A stretch of DNA of 64,000 bases from Talpa occidentalis (lineage: Eukaryota > Chordata > Mammalia > Eulipotyphla > Talpidae). The stretch lies in the NCBI RefSeq assembly GCF_014898055.3, contig NW_023601433.1, forward strand, positions 74,011,683 to 74,075,682, given 5' to 3'. Positions 36,001 through 48,258 of the stretch are shown in pieces. A model generated the notes under the pieces. It made no database searches. It saw only the letters and a program-made list of their open reading frames with translations, and was not told the DNA's origin. A program made the position numbers and the translations under genes. The number at the start of each line of letters is the position of its first letter. Position 1 is the stretch's first letter.

Positions 36001-36013
36001 AGAAGGCTGGTGA

Positions 36014-36296
36014 GGGCCTTCCCTGGTGGCACAGGCAGTTGAGCGCAGTGCTCTGAAGCTGTCCACAGCCTCTGCTGTGCAGGTTTGATCCCAGCTGCGA
36101 GAATCCCACATGGCACAGCAGACCTCTCCTGTCTCGCCCGCTGCTTCCCTCAGCAGTATATTTCAGTCAGTCTGCCTGTTCTGTTCCCTGCTCTGTCTCT
36201 GGTGAATCCTCTCACCCTCCTGCACATCTGGCCTGTACCCTGGTTCTTGTATGAATGAATAAATAAATCTTTAAAAAAGAAAAAAGAAAAAAACCA
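36014..36296 (+). mobile_element. tRNA-derived SINE, subfamily II-like
   Basis: TSD AGAAGGCTGGTGA (36001-36013) / AGAGGGCTGGTGA (36297-36309), one mismatch. A box TGGCACAGGCAG, B box GTTTGATCC, full body ending 'cctgtaccctggttcttgta', tail AATAAATAAATCTTTAAAA. It lies immediately after the L1 tail, using the same A-rich site. Confidence 0.85.
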
Positions 36297-36384
36297 AGAG
36301 GGCTGGTGAATCTTACCAGACTTTCCATTCTAATGTGATAACCCATGTCAAAGAGCTGAGGAAGAGATGAACTTTTTAATAAAT

Positions 36385-36500
36385 GTTTATGGGGAAAACT
36401 GGATAGTCTTCGGAAAAAGACAAAATTAGATCCACATCTCAAAGCACACACAAGAGTAAACTCAAAATGGATAAAAACGTAAAAATATAAAACTGTTGAA
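36385..36500 (+). mobile_element. Old L1 ORF2 fragment
   Basis: 'ggggaaaactggatagtctt', 'aaattagatccacatctcaa' and 'aactcaaaatggataaaaac' are in L1 ORF2 order. Confidence 0.6.
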
Positions 36501-36625
36501 ATCAAGGAACTCAAACTCCCAAGGCTTAATCTTCCCTAGCTTGATAACCTATAATGACCTCTCTTGAAGTAATTGTCTTAAAGGAGATGTTAGTCTTTCT
36601 AAAGAGCTGACCCTATCCCCATCAT
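36500..36625. repeat. Diverged block paralogous to 40055-40190
   Basis: 'aactcccaaggcttaatctt' and 'cttaaaggagatgttagtct' pair with 'aagctcccaagggtttttct' and 'cttgaaggagatgctaatca' at 40055-40190. Both blocks are followed by a MER5A-like copy. Family not recognised. Confidence 0.5.
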
Positions 36626-36639
36626 TTCTGTTTCTAAAC

Positions 36640-36850
36640 TAGGGTTTCTCCATTCAGTAACAACTGACATTCTAGACTGAATTATTTCTGTTGTATGGGA
36701 CTGCTATTGCATTATGGGATGTTAGCATTATCCTTGGATATATATCCACCAGATTTCAGTAGCACTCCACCCCAAGTTGTGAAAACCAAAAATGTCTCTA
36801 GACTCTGCCAAATGTCCTCTTGGAGGCAAAATCTCTTCCACTTGAAAACA
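36640..36850 (-). mobile_element. MER5A-like hAT MITE
   Basis: 'aacaactgacattctagact', 'ttatgggatgttagcattat' and 'aaaaatgtctctagactctg' follow antisense MER5A. Confidence 0.65.
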
Positions 36851-36859
36851 ACCGTTGTA

Positions 36860-37685
36860 GGCCAAAAACGCAAGTCCTTGCAGCTCCAGAGAGTTAGACA
36901 CAAAGTATAACTATGATGAGGTACCGAATATCAGAAGAATTACATGATTTTACAACTGGCATCAACAGAAAACTGAGGATCATGGGTGAGAAATTATGTT
37001 AACATTATTGAGTTAGGGTAAAAGGAATACAATGCAGGACAAATTTATTCATGGAGGTTCACTGTGCTCCAGCAACCAAGAGTGGCCCCAACATTTGGAT
37101 GATTGACTAAAACCTAGAACTTCCATCTGTCCTTTTTCCTTTGCCTCCCTTTTACCCTTATGTTTTTTTTTCCTGGATCAAGTGAGCAGTTTTATTTATT
37201 TCATTGGCTCTCCTCTATTATAGTTCATTCTCAGCCCACCACCTCCCCCTTCAACTGTTTTCATGGCTCTCCCCAACTGAGATTCTAGGACAGTATTGAG
37301 CCTGATTGCCTTAAAAACAGCCACTGCACATAATAATTTAACTTTTCTATGCACCATACAATGGTAGTAATTACATTCTATCCTTAGGACAACTGGGAAA
37401 TTAAGACAACAGGAATTCAAATAATTTTCTGTGTTTTGTGGTTAAGATGAGGAAATCCAGTTAAGAAAGACTGCTAGAGTTTACAGTGTGTGTATCTATC
37501 TATAGATATATATACATTTTACTTCATCATGTTATAAGCTCCACAATACATTGCTATTGTTTTTGCTTTACAATCAATTATTTTTTTTAAAAAAAGGGAA
37601 AATCAGGGGGAAATAATTTCTATTTATCCACATATTTACATTTTAGATTTTAGGATCTCTTCTTTCATGCAAATCTCAGTTGCTC
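36860..37685. other. Unresolved DNA
   Basis: Nothing recognised except a short TATC/TATA tract at 37492-37515. Confidence 0.5.
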
Positions 37686-37689
37686 TCTG

Positions 37690-39545
37690 GTATCACTTCC
37701 CCTCTATCTAAAAAATTTCTGTCAACAACAATTTTTCTCAGCTTTTGTTTGTCTGAAAATGTTTTTATTTCATTCATTTAAAAAAAATGTGTTAATGCTA
37801 TACATAGATTTCTAGAGTGACAGCCTTCTAAGACTTCAAAGACGCCAGTCTATTTCTTGGGCCAGGGTGGCGGGAGATGAGGTGGTGTTTGGCTTGTATT
37901 GTCTCTGATAGGAAGTCAGCAATCATTCTAATTTTTGTTCCCCTGTAAGTAATGTCTTCTTTCTCTGGCTGCTCTTCAGATACTTTATTATTTGTTTTTA
38001 GCAATTTGATTGTGGTGTGCCTTAGTGTGATTTCCTTTATTTTATCATGCATGGATGGAGTTCATTAGATTTCTTGCACATATAATTTTCATACTATTTG
38101 GAAATTCCTAGGTTATTATTTTTTTAATATTATATTCTCTATTCTGGGAATTCAATTATACATATGTTAGACCATTTGACATATCTACTAGACCACTGAA
38201 GCTCTATTAATTTTCCTTGGCCTTTTTCCTTTGCTTCAGGTTAGATGGAGTCTATTGTTCCATTGTTAGGTCCTCTGATCTTTTCTTCAGTTGTATCTAA
38301 CCTGCTCTTAAGCCCTTCCAGTAATTTTTCAATTTCAGTGTTGCATTTTCCTAATCTTGAATTTTCATTTGCTCTTTCTGATAGCTTCCATTTATCTCTT
38401 CATTATATCAAATGTTTTCTTTTAAATTCCTAAACATAATGGTAGTAGCTGTTTTAAAGTACTTGACTGTTGGGGCCTCCTGGTGGCGCAAGAGGTTAAG
38501 CACCACACTATGAAGCAATCCGCAGCCTTTGCAGCACAAGTTCGATCCCCAGCCAGCCAGGCACATGGCACAGCAGACCTCTCCTGACTTGCCCGCTGCT
38601 CCCCTCAGCAGTGTACTTCAGTCAATCTGCCTGTTCTGTTCCCCACTCTGTCTCTGGTGAATCCTCTCACCCTCTGCATCTCTGGCCTGTACCCCAGCTC
38701 TTGTATGCACAAATAGATAAATCTTAAAAAAAAATAAAGTACTTGACTGTTAATTCCATCATAATGTCACTTATTTGAAAATCAGTTTGTTCATTTTGGG
38801 ACTTTGTTTTTAAGCTTCTTAGGATGGACCCAGCATGATATTTGGTCCTATTCCTAAGATACAGGTATTTTATGGTCTATACTAAAAGCCCTCGATATTT
38901 GAAACAAGACTTTCCCAGCCTAATCCTCTGGTAGTTATGGCAGTTGTTTGCAACAGCTCCCATATAGTTTCTTTTCTCTTAGTAGTTATTCTTTGTCTGG
39001 TTTCATGGAAACCTACCTTATGTAACTACATTTTAGTATGCATCTAAAGACTCAGGGGGATCAATATGTAGGTTTCTGGAGGTCTTTCTCTTTGTCATTT
39101 TTCCCCCTGTCTCTGCTTCACAAATTCCAGATACTTCAGATTCCTCAAACTATTATCTTTTTTCCTGCACTCACTGATACCATTGTGCTCTGCTTGGGTT
39201 CTACTCCCTGTACCATAACCTGTAAAGAACCTCTAGGTAGAACTGGTATAATTGTAAGGCTTAATTTTCAATTTTCCTTCTCTCAGGGATCACAGCCCTA
39301 CACTATTTGGTTAGTGTCTAGAAACAGTTTTTTTCATGTATATTGGTCAATGTTTTCAGTTGTTTATGTTGGAAGAACTAATCTATTCCAGTTGTTCAAA
39401 TTCCATTATGACCAAAGCAGAATTTTTATTCTATTTCTTTCCTTTCTCTCTCTCTCCTCAATTTCCCAATCTACCACTATGTTATCAGATGGAACTTTCT
39501 GCAGTGCTAGAAAGATTCATAGTATCTGCCCAATATGGTAATTGA
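37690..39545 (-). pseudogene. Old L1/HAL1 ORF1 region, antisense
   Basis: Minus-strand old L1. Near 37870-37960 the complement can be read in part as the ORF1 C-terminal domain: YRGTKIRMIADFLSETIQA, close to the homologous stretch of the young ORF1 (YKGKPIRLTSDFSEETLQA). Upstream parts ('ctgggaattcaattatacat', 'tagtagctgttttaaagtac') match the antisense of the coiled-coil region. Broken by a SINE at 38472-38734. Boundaries approximate. Confidence 0.65.
38472..38734 (+). mobile_element. tRNA-derived SINE, subfamily II, best preserved
   Basis: Perfect 17-bp TSD TAAAGTACTTGACTGTT (38455-38471; 38735-38751). A box TGGCGCAAGAGG (38484-38495) and B box GTTCGATCC (38540-38548) are intact pol III promoter elements. 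The 3' end has AAATAGATAAATCTT and an A-run: poly(A)-signal-like units followed by a weak pol III terminator, the T+ class design. Likely recent. Confidence 0.92.
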
Positions 39546-39549
39546 TAGT

Positions 39550-40050
39550 GATGTGTGGCACTGAGAACTGAAAATATGGCTAGTAACTTCTGATTTCAGT
39601 TTGGAAATAAAGAAAAATGGAGAAAATATCACTTTACGCTACAATAAGAAAAAAAAACTGGACAAAGTACAAATCAATGTCTTCTCTAGAACTGGAAAGA
39701 TAATAGTGCTCACAGAGATGACAACTACCTAACCTGAAATCTAGAAACACAAGCAACTATAGAGAGAAATGAGACCTGGGCATTTGTTTATCTGAGACAG
39801 ATGCTGCCACATATCATGAAAGCCGCAAGAAAACTAAAAATTTTTAATAATTTTCAAAAGGCTTAGTATGATCTAGCATAACAGTATAAAGTCCCTGAAG
39901 GCATAAACAGGTTATTACCCTGTACAAGTTGTTTTTGTTGTTTTTTTTTTTTTTTTTCCAGAAACTCTACCAGCCTCTCACAGTAAAGATGAAGGGGAAA
40001 TGAATGAGACCATGAAAAAAGGGATGGAGACATCTGGGCCTATTCTGATG
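39550..40050. other. Unresolved DNA
   Basis: Nothing recognised; a T run at 39940-39957. Confidence 0.45.
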
Positions 40051-40054
40051 AAGC

Positions 40055-40190
40055 TAAGGATCTCAAGCTCCCAAGGGTTTTTCTCTCCTTGTCTGAGAGC
40101 CTATCCAGGCATCTCCTAAACTTTTTGCCTTGAAGGAGATGCTAATCATCCTGATTACTACCCTCCTCATGATCTCATCACTTTGAAGAT
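40055..40190. repeat. Diverged block paralogous to 36500-36625
   Basis: See the partner: 'gatctcaagctcccaagggt' and 'gccttgaaggagatgctaat' align to it, and a MER5A-like copy follows in both. Confidence 0.5.
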
Positions 40191-40280
40191 AAGGCATTGT
40201 TTATTGTGGGGGCTGTTTGTGTATTGTAGAACATTTAGCAGTATCCCTAACCACTATCTAATAGATGACAGGAATAAAAT
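40190..40280 (-). mobile_element. MER5A-like fragment
   Basis: 'tttattgtgggggctgtttg', 'gaacatttagcagtatccct' and 'aaccactatctaatagatga' match antisense MER5A. Confidence 0.65.
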
Positions 40281-40299
40281 AATCCAATTATATTTGAAA

Positions 40300-41390
40300 T
40301 GAATAACATAATTATATGAAAGATAGGCATTAACTCCAAAAACACTGGAATCAAGCTTCTGAACTTTTGACTATGTGCTCTCAGAAAAAAATAAACCTAA
40401 AAAACTCTAAACAAATATTGAACTTCAGGTAGGGAGTTTGGTTTTCATGATGGTTTAGATTCATACTACTAAAACAAATTTCTGTATATTAAAGAGCTGA
40501 GAAAATATATTGAAAATAATAGAAATCAGGTTTCTTTCCATTGAAAAAGAGAATTACAAATATGGAAAGGAGGGAGACCAGAATGGACTCTGTTGTGGTT
40601 TGGGTTGGGATTAAAAGTAACATTCGTGACTCATGATTTTTAAGACAGTTAATTGTAAAAATAGTTATAGATGTATGTGTGCATATATGTACATACACAC
40701 ATTTGCATATATATACATGTAAACATAAATAAAGCTATAGATACTACATATACAAATATTTCTCTCCCTAGTTTACCCCAAAACATTGATAACTCACTAG
40801 TAATGAGCAAAACTAAAGTTGAGATCTCAATTACTAAAAACCATTCCCCTCAAAAGAAACTAGGGCTCACTGGAGAAACAGTTGATTCAGGTAATCGTAC
40901 ACAAACAGTAGATTATGAGCCAGAAACATCTTGTTGCACCAGCAAGTAAAAAAAAAAAAATATTCAGGAAATATTAGAGATATGTTAAATGAACACAGAA
41001 ATCAGCCTAAAGGGACTCTCACATCAAGAGCAATTTTAGCATCAAAACCAATAATAGAAACAGACAAGTAACCCATAGCAAAATAAAAAAACAGGAACTC
41101 AGAAAACCATACTGATATAAGTGAATAAAAGATGGTAGAAGATGATGCCAAAGTATCAACCAACAAACATAGTAGGAATAAACAAGAAATTTATGTAGTC
41201 TTGTCTCAGCACATCTCCATAGAAATTACAAAGAAATAAATGCTAACTTCATAGTAGAGAAACTTGGCAAACCCCATCTGAAAAAAAAAAAAAAAGTGAT
41301 CAAAATTCACCTGTCCAGGTGCTTCCGGAAAGAACATGCTAAAAAGAACCACCCTTACCTCTGTGAGACTTCTGGCCCTAAAATGTATGA
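40300..41390. other. Unresolved DNA
   Basis: No gene recognised. (ATGT/CATA)n-like low-complexity sequence at 40671-40722, A runs at 40948-40960 and 41280-41295. Confidence 0.45.
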
Positions 41391-41394
41391 AAGG

Positions 41395-41575
41395 AACCTA
41401 AGAATTACGGATATATGAAAACTAAATGCATTCATAGTCCTGGATTCTGGATGAGGAAAAAAACAGGCCGATCAAACATTATTGGGACAATTAACAAAAT
41501 CTGAATAAGAGCTGTATATTTAATAATATTGAATCAATGATTTCCTTAATTTGATAACTATGGCTATGTTCAACT
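41395..41575 (+). mobile_element. Old interspersed repeat 3' end, family not fixed
   Basis: 'ctggattctggatgaggaaa', 'acattattgggacaattaac' and 'tttccttaatttgataacta' match an old mammalian repeat terminus (L1M-type by memory). The young L1 at 41577 abuts it. Confidence 0.4.
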
Positions 41576-41576
41576 A

Positions 41577-42939
41577 TTTTTTTATTTCATATATTTTTTA
41601 CATCATTTTTCATTTTTGCACAATGTAAACATTTTCATCTTGGGTATAGCCCCCATACAATTCCCACCCCCCTTGTTTTGATTATACTCCCTTCTTCCCT
41701 GCCCCCTATAGTGTATCTGGTTTATAGTTGCTTGTTGATTTTGATTTTTTCTTTATTAGTCTTTTTCCTGGTCCCTTATTTAGGTTTTCTAAATTCCTAC
41801 TATGAGTGAGACCATCTGGTATTTTTCTTTTTCTTTCTGGCTTATTTTGCTGAGCATGATCCCTTCCAGCTCTATCCATGTTGCTGCAAATTGCATGAGT
41901 TTATCTTTTTTGATTGCTGAGTAATATTCCATTGTGTAAATGTACCACATCTTCTTGATCCAGTCTTCTATTTTTGGGCATTTGGGCTGTTTCCATAGCT
42001 TAGCTATTGTACATAGTGCTGCTATAAACATAGGGGTGCAGGTGCCCTTTTGAATTAATGTTTCTTTGTCCTTTGGGTAAATACCTAGGAGTGAAATTGC
42101 TGGATCATATGGAATTTCTATGTTTAGTAGGTCAAGAAATCTCCACACAGCTTTCCATAGCGGTGGGACCAGTTTGCACTCCCACCAGCAGTGCAGGAGA
42201 GTTCCTTTTTCTCCACATCCTTGCCAATATTTGTTATAGCTAGTTTTTTTTAATATGTGCCATTCTCACTGGTGTCAGATGGTATCTCATTGTAGTTTTG
42301 ATTTGCATTTCCCTGATTACAGGTGATATTAAACATTTTTTCATAAGCCTGTTGGCCATTTGCATTTCTTCTTTGGAAAAGTTTCTTTTTAGCTCTTCTG
42401 CCCATTTTTTGACTGGATTATTTACTTTGTTTTTGTTGAGACTCATCAGCTCTTTGCAGATTTTTGTGATCAGTCCTTTATCATTAGTGTTGTGTGCAAA
42501 AATGTTCTCCCAGTAGGTGGGGTTTCTCTGTTTTGGTTATTGTCTCTTTTGCTGTACAGAAGCTCTTTAATTTGATGTAGTCCCAACTGCTTATCTTTAC
42601 TTCCACTATCACTGCTTTGGGTGATGTGTCTGTAAGGATGTTTTTGAGGTGCATATCATGTAGTGTTTTGCCTATATTTCTTTCTATATATTTTATGGTT
42701 CCAGACCTTATGTCTAGTTCTTTAATCCATTTTGAGTTGGTTTTTGTGCATGGTGTGAGGTAGTAGTCAAGCTTCATTCTTTTGCATGTAGTGGCCCAGT
42801 TTTCCCAGCACCATTTATTGAACAAACTTTCTTTGTTTCATTGCATATTCTTTGCTCCTTTGTCAAAGATTAGTTGACTGTAAATCTGTGGGCTTATTTC
42901 TGGATTTTCTATCAGTTCCATTGGTCCATGTGTCTGTTT
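41577..42939 (-). mobile_element. 5'-truncated L1, about 1.36 kb, antisense
   Basis: Minus-strand copy of ORF2 from 'cagacacatggaccaatgga' (equivalent to 56063 in the full-length copy) to the 3' UTR. Long pieces of the C-terminal frame are still open, e.g. 42148-41789 ([20 protein letters not shown]) and 42825-42484. The complement of the Cys-rich region lies near 42190-42240. No TSD identified. Confidence 0.88.
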
Positions 42940-42944
42940 AGATT

Positions 42945-43325
42945 AGAAATTTAAGACTGATCCTTAGAGAATTTGAAAAGTACTGCCTTAATCAGTGGGT
43001 GAATTTTAATATTCCTACTATGTACTACAAGACTGTAGACTACAGACTGAAAAAAGTAAAATCTCAGTCATTAGGTAAATTCTTAGAGTTTTAGGATTGA
43101 GTGCAATGTAATGAGAAACAGATATCCATCCATTGTAAACTCCAGCTCACAGCTTTAGTGACCTCAAAAGCTGTAAGAGGTGGGGTGGGGCCCAAGCAAA
43201 ATTGGAAAGTACTCTGGAAAAGTCGACATGCAAGCTAAGATAAAGGTAACCTGAAGTGGGGAGTAGGAGTGAGATAAGAAAAAGAACTAAATGTAGACTG
43301 ACTTTGCCCCAACTCCCATGAAGTT
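42945..43325. other. Unresolved DNA
   Basis: Nothing recognised. Confidence 0.5.
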
Positions 43326-43332
43326 AGCAAGT

Positions 43333-43690
43333 ACATTGAATTCATTCAATAAATATTTATTGAGTACCTATTATGTGATAGGCATTGTTATAGGAGCTGG
43401 AGGTATATAATACACAACATAAACAGAATCTTTGCTCTCATGGGACTTACATTCTAAAAGTCAGAAAAGACCAAAAAAGAAATTAAATTAATAGACAAAA
43501 TTTTTCAGATATGAAATACAAAATACATATATGCCAAGAATAAACAGCAATAAGTTAAAAATAAGCTATGAGGAGAAAATAAATCAGAGATGGTGGATAG
43601 GTAGGATTGGAGTGGTTCTTTGTGAAAGCCCAGAGGAGGTAAACTGAGCACAGCAGGTATCTGGGAGAAGAGCATAGGGAAAGCACAGAC
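43333..43690 (-). mobile_element. L2, antisense
   Basis: 'tcaataaatatttattgagt', 'acctattatgtgataggcat', 'catgggacttacattctaaa' and 'tgggagaagagcatagggaa' are in antisense L2 order. Confidence 0.75.
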
Positions 43691-43699
43691 TAGACAGAG

Positions 43700-45110
43700 A
43701 TCAGCTACTGCTCTCCCATGGGAATGTCTTTATAAGGACAATATGAACCTCACTCAGACAAATCTCTTCTAACCACCACATTTTTGGAGCTGCCCTTAAC
43801 CTTCTTTCAAATATTGGAGAAAAATCCTACTGAGAAATAAATCTATCTCAATTTTCTAATCAAAACATAGGTAAAAAATGATTTCACTATGGAGAAGAAA
43901 AAGACTCATGTAAACACACCACTATACCTAATCATTGAACAGATGGAAAAATATCACTGAGTGACTTATTTGATTGCAAGGTTGCCCTCTGCTAGCAAGG
44001 TATAAAGAAGGCACATGAAAATCTGAACAACTTTCAAAAGAGAAACCAAAAGCTCTACATTTTCTTTACCCCAAGTACTAAATGCCTGCTCTGAATTCTC
44101 AGCATCTCTGCTTCCGGGGGCCTTGATACATTATTCAATGTTTTTAATTCATGACAAATTGCATCTAAATTTCCTCACTCATGTTCATTTATAGGACATT
44201 TTTATCTTGTCATCTTTTTTTCCTGTATGTGCAAGCAAGAAGAGAACATCCAGTGCAACATACCCTTCAGAAACAAGCTAATGGCACAATTTGGTGTCAA
44301 TTTCACAGTTCAGTGAAGTGAAAGTGATCTAGATGGCCATCCACATACACCTAGAAGGAGGTCTATGGAGAGTACCCAGCCTTGATGTTGCTTGTGTCAT
44401 GCCTACAAGCAAGATAAGTTCAAGTAGAGACATTATGTATTAAGAGAGAAAGTAGTTATCATTCAGATGCCCTTAGAGTTCACTAGAACAAAATGAAGAG
44501 AGAGAAAGCATACCAGACCTTCATTTTTATATTGTGTAAAGTTGTTTTTCAGAAGTCATGCTTACATTCACAAATGGAAGGGAACAGTAGCTTCCCTTTG
44601 GGGTTTTGATAACATTTAGGAACAGAAATGCTTAACATTTCTTTAACAGATGCTGGAGAACAAAGTAACTACTTTAACAGCTTTTCAAAATTCATGATGG
44701 GGAAAAACAGCATAGATTTAAATTACATTTAATATAAAACCAAAATGTAGCAGGAAGATTATATAGTACTTATTAATTAAGAACTGTAATAATAACAATA
44801 CCATCACTCTTGCTAGAACACAATAATGATTCCACTTTCATTCTTAGATTACTTATGTAAAGTAAGGGATATATATATTAATGATATTCTCTATTTAACA
44901 AATAAGGAAGTTGAATTTGAAGTGATACAATAAATGGCAGTCAGAACTTAAACCCCCTTTTTAGGAGGTTTTATTAAAACATCCCAAAAGAAATGAACAT
45001 CTTGCTATACTGCAAACTTATGATCTATAATTAGATGTTCTAAGTCATAGTACTCTGCATATGCTAACTGCTTTCATGTGATGCACTAAAATAAAAGCAA
45101 TGCAATTTAC
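43700..45110. other. Unresolved DNA
   Basis: No recognised gene; 44820-44960 may be a very old MIR. Confidence 0.45.
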
Positions 45111-45119
45111 AAATAAATT

Positions 45120-45392
45120 TAAACATGATGGCCATTCTCCTTAGCATTTTTGTCTTTAGTATTCTACTGAAGAGACTTCCTGTAGTTTGCTAGCACACGC
45201 TTACCCATCCTTCAAAGAATAGCTTAAGTCCACCTCTTCCTTAAAGTTTTTTGACCACTAAAGTTAAAAGTAACTAGTAGCTCTGTTCTTGCTATTCACT
45301 TTTAGCCTTAATGGAGAAAAAAATCATCTCTAAGAGCCCAACATTGTACCTTACACATAATGGACATTCAATTATTTGCTGAACAGAAGGTG
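45120..45392 (+). mobile_element. L2 3' end
   Basis: 'cttcaaagaatagcttaagt', 'ccacctcttccttaaagt' and 'ggacattcaattatttgctg' are in sense L2 order. Confidence 0.6.
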
Positions 45393-45404
45393 TAAGAATA
45401 GAAA

Positions 45405-45600
45405 GAACATGGCATCTGGATATAAGAGACCTAGGTTTGAAACTTGCTTTGCCATTTACTGAGCAGACCATTTGCCCTCATCTATTACATGGGGAATAAA
45501 AATAATTGCCACCATGCTATTTTGAGGACTGAATGAGTTGTGATATCCCAGACACCAGCTCAAGGTCTGCCATATAATAGATATTAAAATAAAGAGACTA
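45405..45600 (+). mobile_element. MIR SINE
   Basis: 'gagacctaggtttgaaactt', 'cttgctttgccatttactga', 'gaggactgaatgagttgtga' and 'aaggtctgccatataataga' follow sense MIR. Confidence 0.7.
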
Positions 45601-45754
45601 GACTAGATAGTCTCTATGGCTCTTTTCTGGCCTTTAACATTCTGTAGTTCTTTGAGGAGCTAATCTGGCCACTATTTAATACCTTGTAAGCTTCATGCAT
45701 ATTTCATAATATACATAGGTCCTAGCATAATTGCATGTAGTCATGATCAACATG

Positions 45755-45880
45755 ATCGCGTGTTAGGCATTTTATATATATGAATTGCCTCACAGAACCC
45801 TCACATCAGCTTAATCACATAGGAACTATCCCCGGTTTCAAATGAGAAAACTTAAAGCTGAGATGGGGGAAGGAACATGC
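45755..45880 (-). mobile_element. MIR SINE
   Basis: 'gaattgcctcacagaaccct', 'actatccccggtttcaaatg' and 'agaaaacttaaagctgagat' follow antisense MIR. Confidence 0.55.
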
Positions 45881-45884
45881 CAAT

Positions 45885-46465
45885 CACAATCTCGTTAGTG
45901 GAAAACTTTGCTTTCATGATGGGTCTTAAACTTCAAAGTTCTTTTTATTTCCATTGTGTTATGTGCCTTCTTAAAGAAATAACAAGAAGGAGGAACAAGT
46001 ATGGGAAACTAGTAAAAATAATAAGACAACACCATCATGAAAATGGTTTTCTAAAAGTAAGAGGCCTCTGTATACACCTCAATGTCTAGTTAGGGAGAAA
46101 AATGTATTTTGTGAAAGTAAACAGCATACAAACCTAAACTGAAGGCATGAGAAACTTTGCTAGAGACCTGGCTAATAACAAGATCTGTCTGATCTTGGGC
46201 AGCTATGCCAAATAAAACAGGGAAATGATTAAGATCATTAAGATACCAAGCACACTTTCTAAGATTTTACATTTGTCATTAAGTGTAAACAATAGATGAT
46301 AAGGCTGCTAAGGGGCCTGCAAGGACCTCCAGCGACAACACTCAATAAGGAGTATCTCTTGTGACAACAATCTTGAAGGAGAACAGATTGTATGGTTTGT
46401 ATATCTAAGCTCTTCAATCATGGAAAATTGAGGGAGTCACACTGCCGGCCAGTTCTTCAGTATGA
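45885..46465. other. Unresolved DNA
   Basis: Nothing recognised; the 70-codon frame at 45877-46089 shows no known motif. Confidence 0.45.
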
Positions 46466-46469
46466 ACTT

Positions 46470-47095
46470 TCTCATGGTGTGGGTGTGTCAGGCACTGGGA
46501 TAAGGAATATAATGAGAATCATATGTGACTGTGCTTGAGGGAAGCTGAGAGCTGCTTACAAGGCAGTTCAATCCAGCTCAAGAATCACTACTGGCTGCTT
46601 CTGCACTGGCTGGGCACCTGAGGATGGATGAGAAAATGTTGAAGCCTGCCTCCAGGCTGCCCACACACACCATGGCACAGACACAGACAGGGACATATTG
46701 TTTCAACACAGTGAGGTAGGAGTTACCTATGACAAATGACATTTCCCCATTCTCTGAGCACACAGAGGGGATGGCAAACCCAGACTGGGGGGAAGAGAAA
46801 TAGGAAAGGATTGCTAGGGGGGTTATACCTGACTCAAGTCTCACAAAATGAGAATACTTTACTTTGACAAAGAATGTGGAAAAAACCTTATCGACAAAAG
46901 GAACAAAGGAGCAGAGGTCAAGAGAAGCCAAATATTGTATGACATATGTGAACTAGCAGCAGTTCAGACTTCTAGAGGTGATCAAAGGGGATAAGCCTGA
47001 GGAGAAATGGAACCCAGGCTTGAATGATTTTGAAGACACTGAGTCACTGAAAGGTTTAAGCAAGGTGGGCACATGGTCAGATTTGCATTTTAAAT
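46470..47095 (-). mobile_element. Possible old L2, antisense
   Basis: 'gtcaggcactgggataagga' at the left and 'gcaaggtgggcacatggtca' (47061-47080) at the right are L2-like; the middle is not clearly alignable. Confidence 0.35.
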
Positions 47096-47109
47096 ACCTT
47101 CCCCTCAGA

Positions 47110-48105
47110 AGCAGCTAGTAAATCCCTTCTTTGTAAATCAACTTATGAACTGTTAAGAAATAATATCATTATATGACAAATATTCTAAAAAGAACTAAGT
47201 CGCACTGCTGCTTACTTGTGACTGAGGCCCAGTCAGTATCAGTAAGTGGCCTATGATAAATGACCCATTCAACTCTGCAGTAAGGCTGGGGACAGAGAGG
47301 GGTCTGAAGTGTCCCTAATGGAAACAGCATGTGTTCTTGTATTTGTATTCACTGAACACACCACATGTGGTGCCCACACATGGCTGAAAACTCCAGGAAA
47401 CCTTAGAGCCCCCATCTATCTCCCTGACAGTTCTTACTGTAGCCAGACTGGAAACTAGGGGCCAAGTTGGGGGTTGAATTTACTTTAATCTCTATTACTT
47501 TCTCAGGCTCTTATTCACCATGGAAAAATAAGAGTTAATTCTAGAAGCACTGTTAGAATTCTAGAACTGCCATTAGAATTTAAAGCAGAACACAGTTCGC
47601 AACACTGTCAACTATAAAAGTTTAATGAAGATAACCGACATACCTTACTATAGGTTACAGTAAAATAGGTTTCTTTATTTTTAAGTTCAAATGTTAGGAA
47701 AGAGGAAAAAACATTGGAATATGATTCCACTTTTCTGGTTACAGCTCTGCCCTTCATAATGCACACCACCGAAATCACACTGTAGTTTGTTTTCTATGGA
47801 CACTTACTTAGGGAGAGAGAACGGATCCTATGCACAGTGCCTTGTAAACCTACAGGAGTTGCAATCCATCGGGCCAAGAAAAGGGTCCACACTCTTATTT
47901 CAAATCATAGTCCTCTTGCAGGTTTAATTCCTAACTCTTTCCATGAGGGCTTGTTAATTCTCTAGTTTAGTTTCTCTACTTTTCCAAATAGTAGGAACAA
48001 ATTAAAACTAGAAGCAGTGTGGGACATTTAGCAAGGGGAAAAAACTCAGAACTACACAAACTGTTTCATTTTTTTATTTTTTTTCCATACAATTTAGGAT
48101 TTTTT
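47110..48105. other. Unresolved DNA
   Basis: Nothing recognised. Confidence 0.5.
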
Positions 48106-48110
48106 TCATT

Positions 48111-48258
48111 TTTTTTAATTTAAATATTTTATTTTATATAATTCTTACATCTTTTTTCATCTTTGCACAATGTATGCATTTTCATTTTGGTTATATTCCC
48201 CATACAATTGCACCCCCCCCCGCCTTATTTTGACACTAGTCCTTCCTTTCCCCTTTTA
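48111..48258 (-). mobile_element. Young L1 3' UTR fragment, antisense
   Basis: 'tattttattttatataattc', 'tttgcacaatgtatgcattt' and 'ccccatacaattgcac' then a C run (48212-48221) are the complement of the L1 3' end shared with 9120 and 35851. A long T-rich lead (48068-48120) is the tail. Confidence 0.8.

Noticed and set aside
38472..38560. Possible functional tRNA gene
   Set aside because: A and B boxes are present, but the sequence is the head of a SINE with no cloverleaf acceptor stem and with a long body and poly(A).
39038..39541. 167-codon open frame, plus strand, with hydrophobic stretches
   Set aside because: It lies at the edge of T-rich antisense old L1; hydrophobicity follows from T-rich codons and no domain is recognised.
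46578..46931. 117-codon minus-strand frame
   Set aside because: No start context, domain or splice structure that I can support; overlaps possible antisense L2.
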